Source of the DNA: Pseudoduganella armeniaca
GTDB lineage: Bacteria > Pseudomonadota > Gammaproteobacteria > Burkholderiales > Burkholderiaceae_D
Assembly: GCF_003028855.1 (NCBI RefSeq)
Contig: NZ_CP028324.1
Coordinates: 5,332,001 to 5,396,000, forward strand
Direction of reading: 5' to 3'
DNA length: 64,000 bases
Shown here in pieces: positions 1 to 8,329 of the stretch. The notes under the pieces are model-generated. The model was not told the DNA's origin, did no database searches, and saw only the letters and a program-made list of their open reading frames with translations. A program made the translations under genes and the position numbers. How positions within the stretch are numbered: the stretch's first letter is position 1; each line of letters begins with the position of its first letter.

Positions 1-402
1 GTATTGCAGGATGAAGCGCGGCGTGGCCAGCTCCAGGAAGACGATCAGGATCAGCGCCACGGTGGCCCACCCCACGGTGACGACGCGCCAGGCGCGGGCC
101 GGCAGCCGGCGCGCCAGGAACGGCCCGAGCAGCGGCAGCAGGAGCAGCGGCACGACCAGCAGGTAGCCCAACAGGATCAAGTCGGCGCGCACGCCCTGCA
201 CGAAGATATCGCCGACGATGCCAGTGGCTGCGACGCGCTGCCACTGCCAGGCCACCAGGCCGATGCGCGACAGCGACAGCAGCAGCAAGCCGAGCAGCAC
301 CATTTGCACCAGGGTCGCATAGGGGCCGGCCCAGCGGGTCAGGCGGGCCAGGCGGCTGGCGCCGGCGGCAAGGAAATGCTTGGGTGCTGCAAACGTCGTC
401 AT
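1..402 (-). CDS. LTA synthase/sulfatase-like membrane protein, N-terminal part
   Basis: The first 134 codons of a minus-strand gene that runs off the left edge; it begins MTTFAAPKHFLAAG. The visible part is a basic N-terminus and three hydrophobic segments (about residues 28-46, 71-96 and 108-126) joined by short loops, ending ATPRFILQY. This matches the membrane domain that precedes the periplasmic alkaline-phosphatase-fold domain of LtaS-like phosphoglycerol/phosphoethanolamine transferases. The catalytic domain lies outside the window, so the family call rests on the membrane part only. No good Shine-Dalgarno precedes the ATG, so the exact start is uncertain. Confidence 0.55.
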   Translation of the reverse strand, partial: MTTFAAPKHFLAAGASRLARLTRWAGPYATLVQMVLLGLLLLSLSRIGLVAWQWQRVAATGIVGDIFVQGVRADLILLGYLLVVPLLLLPLLGPFLARRLPARAWRVVTVGWATVALILIVFLELATPRFILQY

Positions 403-851
403 CGGAGGTCTCGCGGAAGTGGTTGGCGCGGGCTTTCTTGTGAACTGGAAAGCTCTCGTTTTGGTGGACTGCGTTTATACAGCATGCTGTTGTAACCCGG
501 CGTTACGCCTGCGTAAAGATTTCGTTAAGCAACTTATGCCGGACGAGGTTGGCTTTACAAGTTTTCGTGGGGATGGCGCAACATCGCGGCGATTGGGCTT
601 GTGCCGACTGCGTCGATTGTCACGTGGAGCGCAGCGGTAGCGGCCGCCGACGGACCAGCCAGCGGTGTGCGGCACGGATGGTTTACCGTTAGATATCAAG
701 CACTTCGGCGCTGCAGGTGAAACGCGGCGGCAAATGTTAAATTTTTCGATGAAATCGAGACACAATTGTTTTTCGCAAGTTATTGAAAAAGCTGAGGTTT
801 TTCGGTATAGTCTTGTTTTTTCCAATTTCGGAAGTTACTAAGGAGTGCACC
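403..851. other. Intergenic region, no gene seen
   Basis: This 449-bp spacer lies between the divergent LtaS-like gene and rpmB. It contains the 12-bp palindrome ACAGCATGCTGT (479-490), a second inverted repeat TTACGC-CT-GCGTAA (503-516) and, near its right end, the rpmB promoter. A 116-codon open frame on the minus strand (475-825) has no recognisable domain and overlaps the promoter, so it is not called. Confidence 0.6.
783..811 (+). promoter_or_regulatory. Sigma-70 promoter of rpmB-rpmG
   Basis: A -35 box TTGAAA (783-788) and a -10 box TATAGT (806-811) are separated by exactly 17 nt. The predicted transcript starts near 818, giving a leader of about 35 nt before the rpmB start codon. Confidence 0.8.
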
Positions 852-1088
852 ATGGCACGTGTTTGCCAAGTCACTGGGAAGAAGCCGATGGTCGGCAACA
901 ATGTTTCCCATGCAAACAACAAAACCAAACGTCGTTTCCTGCCTAACCTGCAGAACCGTCGTATCTTTGTTGAATCTGAAAACCGCTGGGTCTCCCTGCG
1001 TCTGTCCAACGCCGGTCTGCGCGTGATCGACAAGGTCGGCATCGATGCCGTCCTGGCCGACATGCGCGCTCGTGGCGAAAAAGTCTAA
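852..1088 (+). CDS. rpmB: 50S ribosomal protein L28
   Basis: A 78-residue basic protein starting MARVCQVTGKKPMVGNN and ending DMRARGEKV, full length for bacterial L28, a component of the large ribosomal subunit. The open frame extends upstream to a TTG at 783, but that overlaps the -35 box. The ATG at 852 has a Shine-Dalgarno (AAGGAG, 840-845) at good distance and gives the standard L28 N-terminus. rpmG follows 12 nt after the stop codon, so the two form the usual rpmB-rpmG operon driven by the promoter at 783-811. Confidence 0.98.
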   Translation: MARVCQVTGKKPMVGNNVSHANNKTKRRFLPNLQNRRIFVESENRWVSLRLSNAGLRVIDKVGIDAVLADMRARGEKV

Positions 1089-1100
1089 TAGGGAGCTATC

Positions 1101-1268
1101 ATGGCAAAAACTGGCCGCGACAAAATCAAGCTGGAATCGACCGCCGGTACCGGTCACTTCTACACCACCACCAAGAACAAGCGCACGATGCCTGGCAAGA
1201 TGGAGATCATGAAGTTCGATCCCAAAGCCCGCAAGCACGTGACGTACAAGGAAACCAAGATCAAGTAA
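1101..1268 (+). CDS. rpmG: 50S ribosomal protein L33
   Basis: A 55-residue protein, MAKTGRDKIKLESTAGTG at the N-terminus and HVTYKETKIK at the C-terminus, a full-length L33 of the large subunit. It lacks the CxxC zinc pairs of the zinc-binding form of L33, so it is the zinc-independent type. A Shine-Dalgarno (GGGAG, 1091-1095) lies 5 nt before the ATG. It is the second gene of the rpmB operon and is followed 20 nt later by a strong intrinsic terminator. Confidence 0.98.
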   Translation: MAKTGRDKIKLESTAGTGHFYTTTKNKRTMPGKMEIMKFDPKARKHVTYKETKIK

Positions 1269-1288
1269 TTGATCGGGTTCCAATTAAA

Positions 1289-1317
1289 AAGCCGCTCCTT
1301 GAGCGGCTTTTTTTTTA
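1289..1317 (+). terminator. Intrinsic terminator of rpmB-rpmG
   Basis: A perfect 9-bp stem (AAGCCGCTC, 1289-1297, with GAGCGGCTT, 1301-1309) closes a 3-nt loop and runs into a T-tract to 1316. Confidence 0.92.
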
Positions 1318-1381
1318 AGTCGACCAAACACAGTGATTTTATTGATAACATACCGATAGTTAAACCACTGTGGAGAAAACA

Positions 1382-2083
1382 ATGTACTTCAAATCAGCTT
1401 TGCCGAAGCAGCTTGCGGGCGCCCTCCTGGCGATCGGCCTCACCGCAGCATCGTCAGCCATTGCCGCACAGGCAACCTTGTCCTCCAGCGTGACGGGCAT
1501 CGGGGAAGGCGGCCCCCGCGGCAGTGCCTTCGGCACACTGCCTCAAGGCGTTGACTACACCCTCAACACCACGTTCACGTACGATACCGACCAAGTCTCC
1601 CCTCAAATCGGCGGGGGCAAAAGCGTCTCGGGCCAGATGGCCATCACCTTGATCGCTGGCGACCAGACGCTGACCTATATCAGCCCGGAACGATATAACC
1701 ATCTCAGCCTCTCCCAGTCGCGTATCGAACGCGCGGATGGCTTCCACAATGCGCTGAACCTGTACACAGACTTTACCGTCACCACCTGGGGAGAACATTT
1801 CGAGGTATGGCAAAGCATCAGCTGGCGTGACGGCACGCTCGCACCGACCGACCTGCTGACCGCACCCCAATCGTTGAACTGGGGCGACTACAAGATCACG
1901 ACAAGCCTGGTCGCCCGTTACCAGGGAGAACGAGGAGGCGAGCTCAACATCGCGGAACGGCAAGGGTTTGTAACGGTCAGCATGGTTCCCGAACCTTCTG
2001 AAGTCGGTATGCTGACAGCTGGCCTGGCAATCGGTGCGGTCTTCGTACGCCGCCGCCGTACAGCGGGAACTGCCGGCGCTTGA
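1382..2083 (+). CDS. PEP-CTERM sorting-domain protein (exosortase substrate)
   Basis: A 233-residue exported protein. Residues 1-29 form a signal peptide (MYFKSALPKQLAGALLAIGL..., cleavage likely after AIAA). The middle is a beta-rich domain of unknown function. The C-terminus has the complete PEP-CTERM signal: VPEPSE, then a hydrophobic stretch, then RRRR. Such proteins are cleaved and anchored by exosortase/EpsH in bacteria that make exopolysaccharide. The frame opens at a GTG (1370), but GGAGAA (1372-1377) supports the ATG at 1382. It is followed by a bidirectional terminator. Confidence 0.85.
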   Translation: MYFKSALPKQLAGALLAIGLTAASSAIAAQATLSSSVTGIGEGGPRGSAFGTLPQGVDYTLNTTFTYDTDQVSPQIGGGKSVSGQMAITLIAGDQTLTYISPERYNHLSLSQSRIERADGFHNALNLYTDFTVTTWGEHFEVWQSISWRDGTLAPTDLLTAPQSLNWGDYKITTSLVARYQGERGGELNIAERQGFVTVSMVPEPSEVGMLTAGLAIGAVFVRRRRTAGTAGA

Positions 2084-2092
2084 CGCATAAGT

Positions 2093-2122
2093 AAAAAAAA
2101 CGGCCCGCGGGCCGTTTTTTTT
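2093..2122. terminator. Bidirectional terminator
   Basis: The stem AACGGCCC-GC-GGGCCGTT is flanked by A8 on the left and T8 on the right. It can end both the PEP-CTERM transcript (+) and the desaturase transcript (-), which converge here. Confidence 0.9.
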
Positions 2123-2133
2123 CGCGCAGCAGG

Positions 2134-3336
2134 TCAGGCGTAGCTGCGCAGCCGCAGCGAGAAGTCCTGCAGCGCCTTGATGCCGGACGCTTCCGCGCGC
2201 TGGCACCAGTCCTGCAGCTTCTGCACCAGCTCGTCGCGGGTGAAGTGCGAACGTTCCCAGATCACGCCCAGCTCGACACGCATATTGTGCATCGTCTCCA
2301 GCGCCTTGCTGTGCTGGAACAGCTCGACCAGCTGCTGCTGTTGCGGCGCCTCCAGCTTGGCCGGCTCGCGCTGCATCAGCTTGCGGGCCGATTTCAGGAA
2401 GCCCGATTCTAGCTGTGCCTTGTGCTTCAGGTGTTCCACTTCTTCCGCCCACGCATGCTTGACGGACGCGGCATACTTCGCCATCACGTCGTAGCGGTTG
2501 GCGATGACGGCCTGCAGCGTCTCGAAATCGGCGTGCGCCTTGTTCTTGGCGAACTTCGGCTTCGGCGGCATCTTCTTCACTTTGGCCAGGCCCACCATTT
2601 CCATCGCGCGGATATAGCCCCAGCCGATGTCGAACTCGTACCACTTGGACGACAGCTTGGCCGACGTCGCGTAGGTGTGGTGGTTGTTGTGCAACTCTTC
2701 GCCGCCGATCAGGATGCCCCACGGGAAGATGTTGGTGGCGGCGTCGGAGCAGTCGAAGTTGCGGTAGCCCCAGTAGTGGCCGATGCCGTTGATGATGCCG
2801 GCGGCGGTGACGGGAATCCACAGCATCTGCACGGCCCACACGGTGATGCCCTTGGCGCCGAACAGCATGACGTTCAGGATCAGCAGCGCGGCAACACCTT
2901 GCCAGCTGTATTTCGTGTACAGGTTGCGTTCGATCCAGTCGTCCGGCGTGCCGTGGCCGTACTTGGCCAGGGTTTCCTTGTTCTTCGACTCGGCACGGTA
3001 CAGCTCGGCGCCTTCCCAGAATACCTTCTTGATGCCGCGCGTTACCGGGCTGTGCGGGTCTTCTTCCGTGTCGCACTTGGCATGGTGCTTGCGGTGGATT
3101 GCGGCCCACTCCTTCGTCACCTGGCCCGTGGTCAGCCACAGCCAGAAACGGAAGAAGTGCGACGGGATCGCGTGCAGTTCCAGCGCCCGGTGCGCCTGGT
3201 GGCGGTGCAGGTAGATGGTAACGGAAGCGATCGTGATGTGCGTAACGATGAGCGTGTAGACAACCGTCTGCCACGCCGACAGGCCGGTCAGGCCATCGTT
3301 GAGAAACTGCAAAACAGCGTTCAAGCTAAATTCCAT
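2134..3336 (-). CDS. Membrane fatty-acid (acyl-CoA) desaturase
   Basis: A 400-residue membrane di-iron desaturase that would insert a double bond in acyl chains for membrane fluidity. The three histidine boxes that hold the iron centre are present: HRHQAH (44-49), HRKHH (81-85) and HNNHH (216-220). Hydrophobic segments lie near residues 20-40, 60-72 and 145-190. The C-terminal 150 residues are a basic, helix-rich extension of the kind seen in proteobacterial delta-9 desaturases. A Shine-Dalgarno (TTGGAG) precedes the ATG. It stands alone, converging on the PEP-CTERM gene; regiospecificity cannot be read from the sequence. Confidence 0.92.
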   Translation of the reverse strand: MEFSLNAVLQFLNDGLTGLSAWQTVVYTLIVTHITIASVTIYLHRHQAHRALELHAIPSHFFRFWLWLTTGQVTKEWAAIHRKHHAKCDTEEDPHSPVTRGIKKVFWEGAELYRAESKNKETLAKYGHGTPDDWIERNLYTKYSWQGVAALLILNVMLFGAKGITVWAVQMLWIPVTAAGIINGIGHYWGYRNFDCSDAATNIFPWGILIGGEELHNNHHTYATSAKLSSKWYEFDIGWGYIRAMEMVGLAKVKKMPPKPKFAKNKAHADFETLQAVIANRYDVMAKYAASVKHAWAEEVEHLKHKAQLESGFLKSARKLMQREPAKLEAPQQQQLVELFQHSKALETMHNMRVELGVIWERSHFTRDELVQKLQDWCQRAEASGIKALQDFSLRLRSYA

Positions 3337-3457
3337 TCAAGCTCCAAGAGTGATTCCTTTACCATTTCCCCACGGCGCGGAATCGGCGCCAGCGGTTGTA
3401 CGACGTGTTGTGGCTGCCATTGTACGCCCAATTGTGGCTGACACACGGAACGATTCC

Positions 3458-4792
3458 TTACCTTTCGTCCCCAGCCTGTCGCATTTCCGGCAGAGGTACC
3501 GCAGCGGGAACGGGTCCGACGATGCGCATCTCGCGCTGCGGGAACGGAACCGATATCTGATTGTCTTTCAACGCTTTCCAGATGGCGCGGTTGACGTCCG
3601 ACGTGACGCCGCCGCGGCCGTTTTCCGGGTCGTTGATCCAGAACCCCAGCTGCAGCTCCAGGCCATCGGCGCCGAAGTTGAGCAGGGTGGCAGCGGGCGG
3701 GCGTTCCGTCAGCACGCGCGGCACCGATGCGGCCGCCTCTTCCAGCAGCTTCAGCGCGAAGTCGAGGTCCGTGTCGTAGGCCACGGACACCTTCGTGCCC
3801 AGCCAGACATATTTGCTCGTCAGCGAGGAATTCTGCACCACGCCCGACACCAGCATCTCGTTCGGCACGATCGATTCCACGCCGTCCAGGCCGGCCAGTA
3901 CCGTGTAGCGGGTGTTGATGCGGGCGACGCGGCCGCTGAACTTGTCGACGGTGATCATGTCGCCGATCGCCAGGCTGCGGTCCAGCAGGATGATGAAACC
4001 GGACACATAATTGCTCGCGATCTTCTGCAGGCCAAAACCGAGGCCGACACCCAGCGCACCGCCGAATACGGACAGCACGGTCAGGTCGATGCCCACCATG
4101 TTCAGGCTGAACAGCACGGCAACGACGATCAGCACGGCCCGGCCCACGCGCGCCATCACCACACGCAGGTTCGAATGCAGCGTTTCCACGTGCATCAGCC
4201 GCTCTTCCAGCGCGGCGCCGGCCCACATCGCCAGCACCAGCAACACGACCACCGACACGGCAGCCTGCAGGATTTCTGCCACCGTCACCTTGTTCTTGCC
4301 GAGATGGACCTCGATGTGGTCGAGATAACGGTGGATGTCGTCCCAATAGCCCAGGATGTACAGCGCGACAGCCACCCACACGACCAGCTGGAAGATCTTC
4401 TCGAACGTCAGCAAGGCAGCGCCGATCTCGCCATGGCGCGAGAACACGCGGCGCAGCAGGTAGAACACGAAGCGGATCACGGCCAGCGAACCGAAGATCG
4501 GCAGCGCCAGCTTGATCAGGTTGATGTGATGCCAGCGCGCCAGCACCACCTGCGACAGCGCCAGCAGGCAGACGATCGTCAGCGGCCCGACCACGCGGCC
4601 GAAGCTTTCCATGCCGAAGCGGCGGGCGCCCGTCTGGGAGTCGCCGCCGCGCAACCACGTGCGCAGCAGCCGCGACAGGCCCCAGCCCAGCAGGATCGAC
4701 AAGGCGATCGCCCCGACCTGCCACATCAGGCCGGGATCGGTCAGGTCGCCCAGCAGGTCGTCGATCAGTCGGTTCAGGCGCAGCTCCGTCAT
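3458..4792 (-). CDS. MscS-family mechanosensitive ion channel
   Basis: A 444-residue inner-membrane channel that would open on hypo-osmotic shock. The N-terminal half has about five transmembrane segments. The pore helix and beta-domain follow at about 250-300 with the typical glycine/alanine-rich pore sequence (VFGGALGVGLGFGLQKIASN) and then SGFIILLDRSLAIGDMI. The C-terminal cytoplasmic vestibule runs to about residue 425. The ATG overlaps the upstream rsmB stop by 4 nt (ATGA), so the two are translationally coupled. It is longer than E. coli MscS (286 residues) because of extra N-terminal membrane helices. Confidence 0.93.
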   Translation of the reverse strand: MTELRLNRLIDDLLGDLTDPGLMWQVGAIALSILLGWGLSRLLRTWLRGGDSQTGARRFGMESFGRVVGPLTIVCLLALSQVVLARWHHINLIKLALPIFGSLAVIRFVFYLLRRVFSRHGEIGAALLTFEKIFQLVVWVAVALYILGYWDDIHRYLDHIEVHLGKNKVTVAEILQAAVSVVVLLVLAMWAGAALEERLMHVETLHSNLRVVMARVGRAVLIVVAVLFSLNMVGIDLTVLSVFGGALGVGLGFGLQKIASNYVSGFIILLDRSLAIGDMITVDKFSGRVARINTRYTVLAGLDGVESIVPNEMLVSGVVQNSSLTSKYVWLGTKVSVAYDTDLDFALKLLEEAAASVPRVLTERPPAATLLNFGADGLELQLGFWINDPENGRGGVTSDVNRAIWKALKDNQISVPFPQREMRIVGPVPAAVPLPEMRQAGDER

Positions 4793-6090
4793 GCCTCTTC
4801 GCCGGCCTCGTCAGCTTGCTTGGCCTTGGCGGCCATCGGCTTGCGCTCGAACACGGCGGCGAAGAAGCCGTCCGTCTGGTGCTTGTGCGGCAAGAGCTTC
4901 AGGTAGTCGCCCATCTCCAGCTCGATCTTCTGCTCGGCCAGCACCTTGCTCACCGGTACCAGCTCGAAGTCCGGATGCGTGGCAATGAATTGCTGCGCGA
5001 CCGCATCGTTTTCCTCGTCCAGCAGGCTGCAGGTCGCGTACACGAGGCGCCCGCCCGCCTTGACCAGGCGCGCGGCGCCGTCCAGGATCGCCACCTGCTT
5101 GTCGTGCATTTCGGCGATGGCGCTCTGCGGCTGGCGCCACTTGACGTCCGGATTGCGGCGCAGCGTGCCCATGCCCGAGCATGGCGCATCGACCAGCACG
5201 CGGTCGATCTTGCCGGCCAGGCGCTTGATCTTCGCGTCTTTTTCATGGGCGATCGCCACCGGATGCACGTTCGACAGGCCGGAGCGCGCCAGGCGCGGCT
5301 TCAGCTTGGCCAGCCGCTTCTCGGACACGTCGAAGGCGTACAAGCGGCCGGTATTGCGCATCTGCGCGCCCAGCGCCAGGGTCTTGCCGCCGGCGCCGGC
5401 GCAGAAGTCGACGACCATCTCGCCGCGCTTGGCACCCAGCAACTGGGCCAGGATCTGGCTGCCCTCGTCCTGCACCTCGACAGCGCCTTCCTTGAACAGC
5501 GGCAGGTTCTGGATCTGCGGCTTCTTCAGCACGCGCAGGCCCAGCGGCGCATACGGCGTCGGCACGGCCGCGATCGGCGCTTCGGCCAGTTGCGCGATGA
5601 CCTTGTCGCGGTCCGCCTTGAGCGCATTGACGCGCAGGTCCAGCGGGGCCGGCGTGTTCAGCGCATCGGCCAGCGCCAGCGCTTCCTCTTCGCCATACTG
5701 CGCCACCAGCTTTTCGTACAGCCACAGCGGCAGGTTGCTGCGCAGCGACTTGTGCAGCAGCTTGCGGTCGATGGCTTTCATGCGCTGCAGCCATTCCACC
5801 TCTTCCGGCGCCAGGCCCGGCAGCGCATCGACGCCGACGGCATCGGCCATGCCCAGCAGCATTAGGCGGCGCATCGTCGAGCCGCCGCCCGCTTCCGAGA
5901 AGTCGGTGAAGAAGTTCTTGTTGCGCAGCACGGCGTAGATGCACTCGGCGATGGCGCCGCGCTCGCGGCCGCCCAGGCGGGGATGGTCCTTGAAGTAGCG
6001 CGACAAGGTGGTGTCGGCCGGGGCCGTGAAGCGCAGGATCTCGCGCAGCACCTCTTCGGCGCCGGCAAGAACAGCTGGTGGCAATCTCAT
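4789..6090 (-). CDS. rsmB: RsmB/NOP-family 16S rRNA m5C methyltransferase
   Basis: A 433-residue S-adenosylmethionine-dependent RNA cytosine-5 methyltransferase, best matching RsmB (E. coli 16S C967). The N-terminal 150 residues are the helical NusB-like domain. The SAM site is VDFCAGAGGKTLALG (about 228-242). Both cysteines of the mechanism are present, in DAPCSGMG and in the motif YATCSLL. The start has AGGA upstream. It is translationally coupled to mscS and lies 61 nt downstream of purN on the same strand. RsmF would be the main alternative, but the N-terminal domain favours RsmB. Confidence 0.88.
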   Translation of the reverse strand: MRLPPAVLAGAEEVLREILRFTAPADTTLSRYFKDHPRLGGRERGAIAECIYAVLRNKNFFTDFSEAGGGSTMRRLMLLGMADAVGVDALPGLAPEEVEWLQRMKAIDRKLLHKSLRSNLPLWLYEKLVAQYGEEEALALADALNTPAPLDLRVNALKADRDKVIAQLAEAPIAAVPTPYAPLGLRVLKKPQIQNLPLFKEGAVEVQDEGSQILAQLLGAKRGEMVVDFCAGAGGKTLALGAQMRNTGRLYAFDVSEKRLAKLKPRLARSGLSNVHPVAIAHEKDAKIKRLAGKIDRVLVDAPCSGMGTLRRNPDVKWRQPQSAIAEMHDKQVAILDGAARLVKAGGRLVYATCSLLDEENDAVAQQFIATHPDFELVPVSKVLAEQKIELEMGDYLKLLPHKHQTDGFFAAVFERKPMAAKAKQADEAGEEA

Positions 6091-6151
6091 GTGAATCCTG
6101 GTGATAGTTTAATAAGGTACAGCTTGTGGACCGCGGCAGCGGTCCAGCGCG

Positions 6152-6784
6152 TCAATGCGCCGGGCGGGGGTTGTGCGGACCGTAGACCCGGCCGTTCTCG
6201 ACCGTCAGTTTATCTTCGATGAACCAGCGGATGGCGCGCGGATACAGCACGTGTTCCTGCTCCAGCACGCGCGCCGCCAGGCTCTGGGCCGTATCGCCGG
6301 GCAGCACCGGCACGGCCACCTGGTCGACCACCGGGCCGTGGTCCAGCTCGGCCGTGACGAAGTGCACCGTGGCGCCGTGTTCGGCGTGGCCGGCGGCCAG
6401 CGCCGCCTCGTGCGTGTGCAAGCCGGGGAAATGCGGCAGCAGCGACGGGTGGATGTTCAACATCCGGCCCGCGTAGTGCTCGACGAAGCCCGGCGTCAGG
6501 ATGCGCATGAAACCGGCCAGCACGACCAGGTCGGGCGCATGGGTGTCGATCACTTCGGCGAGGGCCGCGTCGAACGCCTCGCGCGTGGGGTAATCCTTGT
6601 TCGGCACGACAGCGGTGGCGATCCCATGCGCGGCGGCGAATTCGAGGCCCTTGGCGTCGGCACGGTTGCTGATCACGGCGGCAATGCGGGCGGGCCACGC
6701 TTCGGCCTGCGCCGCGCGGACCACCGCTTCCATATTGCTGCCCCGTCCGGAAATCAGGATGACGATATTTTTCATGGCCGACAT
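6152..6784 (-). CDS. purN: Phosphoribosylglycinamide formyltransferase
   Basis: A 210-residue GAR transformylase, which transfers formyl from 10-formyl-THF to GAR in step 3 of purine synthesis. Visible are the N-terminal ILISGRGSNMEA phosphate-binding loop, VVLAGFMRIL, and the active-site stretch NIHPSLLPHFPG followed by HGATVHFV and DHGPVVDQ, which supply the catalytic Asn, His and Asp. Length is typical. The ATG at 6784 has AGAGGG 6 nt upstream; a second in-frame ATG is at 6775. rsmB follows on the same strand with a small hairpin (6127-6146) between them. Confidence 0.96.
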   Translation of the reverse strand: MSAMKNIVILISGRGSNMEAVVRAAQAEAWPARIAAVISNRADAKGLEFAAAHGIATAVVPNKDYPTREAFDAALAEVIDTHAPDLVVLAGFMRILTPGFVEHYAGRMLNIHPSLLPHFPGLHTHEAALAAGHAEHGATVHFVTAELDHGPVVDQVAVPVLPGDTAQSLAARVLEQEHVLYPRAIRWFIEDKLTVENGRVYGPHNPRPAH

Positions 6785-6886
6785 TGTACCCTCTGCTTGC
6801 TGAGCGGACCAGAAAGCCGGCCGCCCGGCAGGGCTGGAAGGGGCGCGGAATGCGGCGTCGCGGGCGGCGCGGCCGCGGCAAGGCGG

Positions 6887-7285
6887 CTACTCGAAGGAGT
6901 AGAATACCCGGAACGGCACTTTCTTCTCGGCCCAGTAGTCGGCGGCGTCGCGGAACACGTCCAGCAGCGTTTCGCGCGCTTCACGGTCGAATTTCTGGGT
7001 GTTCGGCAATTGCTCCAGCACGATCAGGAAGCCGGTTTGCGGGCCGGCCTGGAACATGGTTTCGGTCAGCGTCTGGCGCAGCGCGTCGAAGTTCTTGCCG
7101 CAGGGCTTGGGGAACTGGAACGCCTCCGCAATGATCCCCAGGACCTGCTGCTTCGTCAGGCCAGCGTTGCAGTGCGCATATAAAAAATGCTGGCCCAGGC
7201 GGCCGGCTTCCTCTTGCAGCTCAGGGACCCGGAAGGCCCGGATCGACTGGACAAGATTGGGCGGCACGGTTAAGAACAAACTCAT
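6887..7285 (-). CDS. Barstar-family protein
   Basis: A 132-residue cytosolic protein with the barstar fold signature (HCNAGLTKQQVLGIIAEAF, then FPKPCGKNFDAL and a later LEQLP). Classical barstar inhibits the RNase barnase by covering its active site. No barnase-like gene is in the neighbourhood, so this is probably a stand-alone barstar-like protein of unknown partner, common in betaproteobacteria. GAGGG lies just before the ATG. purN is 102 nt downstream on the same strand. Confidence 0.8.
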   Translation of the reverse strand: MSLFLTVPPNLVQSIRAFRVPELQEEAGRLGQHFLYAHCNAGLTKQQVLGIIAEAFQFPKPCGKNFDALRQTLTETMFQAGPQTGFLIVLEQLPNTQKFDREARETLLDVFRDAADYWAEKKVPFRVFYSFE

Positions 7286-7721
7286 TTTTCCCTCAAAATC
7301 GACCTGTTATGTAAGGTTGTGTTTTTTGCTATAGTGAAGGCACCTATACATTGACACTAATCATTGCAACTGAGGACACGGCGACGGCACGGCTTTCCGT
7401 TAAATGTTTCTTTCCGTCAATTCAATCCTTTAAGGTATAAGGGTAACGTGTTGTACAGCATGAATCAACTTGAATGTGGTTCTGCACGCAAGATTTGTTA
7501 AAAGCTGGTCATTTTCAGCGCAAATTAAGCCATGTTGCGCAGAATTGCACCCCTTGCCCACTGCCGGCCCCAGCGTTACTTCCCTGCCAGGCGTTACAAA
7601 TTGTTGCCTTGAGCTCAGTCAAACCAGGGCTGCCGGCGGTACCATTTCAATGCGCGGTCCCCGATGCGCGGGACCGGCACCTGACTTATCAAAGTCGTTC
7701 ACCCATAACGAGGTATCTCAA
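7286..7721. other. Intergenic region between divergent genes
   Basis: This 436-bp spacer lies between the barstar-like gene (-) and the glycine-zipper gene (+). A TTGACA box is at 7351-7356 without a convincing -10 partner. A hairpin CGGTCCC/GGGACCG (7655-7661 with 7670-7676) sits in the probable 5' leader of the glycine-zipper gene. The reading frame of that gene is open back to 7470, but no start with a ribosome site is seen there and that stretch has no protein-like composition. Confidence 0.5.
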
Positions 7722-8231
7722 ATGAAGCTGCAAGCAAAATTGTTGTCGGCGGCGTTGTTCATCGGTGGTTTGCCGGTTGCCCACGCAACCGATTTCGAGG
7801 ATTACGGCCGCGTCGTGCGCGTGACGCCGCAGGTGGAGCGCTACAACCAGCCCCGTGAGGAGTGCCGTACCGAATACGTCCAGGTACAGCAGCCACAGCA
7901 GCGCAGCGCGGGCGGCTCCATCATCGGCGGTATCGCCGGCGCCGTGCTGGGCAGTAATATCGGCAGCGGCAACGGGCGCACCGCCGCCACCGCCGCTGGC
8001 GCCATTGCCGGCGCGATCGCAGGCGACCGCATCGGCAACCAGAACGCCGCCCCGGGCGGCGTGCAGGAACAGGCCGTGCGCCAGTGCCGCATGGTCGACA
8101 GCTGGGAATCGCGCACCAACGGCTACGAAGTGGTCTATGACTACCGCGGCCGCAACTACACCAGCATCATGTCCTACGATCCGGGCGAGCGCGTGCGACT
8201 GCGCGTGTCGGTCGAACCGATGTCGCGCTGA
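7722..8231 (+). CDS. Glycine-zipper 2TM-domain envelope protein
   Basis: A 169-residue exported protein. Residues 1-22 form a signal peptide (MKLQAKLLSAALFIGGLPVAHA). The core is a glycine-zipper pair (GGSIIGGIAGAVLGSNIGSG followed by TAAGAIAGAIAGDRIG) of the 17-kDa-antigen/SlyB type that inserts in or packs against membranes. The C-terminal part is a small beta domain with YEVVYDYRGRNYT. No lipobox cysteine is present, so it is not a lipoprotein. GAGG upstream supports the ATG at 7722, and an intrinsic terminator follows. Confidence 0.82.
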   Translation: MKLQAKLLSAALFIGGLPVAHATDFEDYGRVVRVTPQVERYNQPREECRTEYVQVQQPQQRSAGGSIIGGIAGAVLGSNIGSGNGRTAATAAGAIAGAIAGDRIGNQNAAPGGVQEQAVRQCRMVDSWESRTNGYEVVYDYRGRNYTSIMSYDPGERVRLRVSVEPMSR

Positions 8232-8248
8232 GACGCTCTCTTCCGCAA

Positions 8249-8281
8249 AAACTGCCGGCCTCGTGCCGGCAGTTTCATTTT
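8249..8281 (+). terminator. Intrinsic terminator after the glycine-zipper gene
   Basis: An 11-bp stem (AAACTGCCGGC at 8249-8259 with GCCGGCAGTTT at 8265-8275) closes a 5-nt loop and is followed by CATTTTT. Confidence 0.85.
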
Positions 8282-8329
8282 TGGGTTTGCCAACTGGCAT
8301 AATGGGATATCGTCATTTGTGCCTTTCCC

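Noticed and set aside
475..825. A 116-codon minus-strand frame upstream of rpmB
   Set aside because: It overlaps the rpmB promoter, has no ribosome site and no recognisable family.
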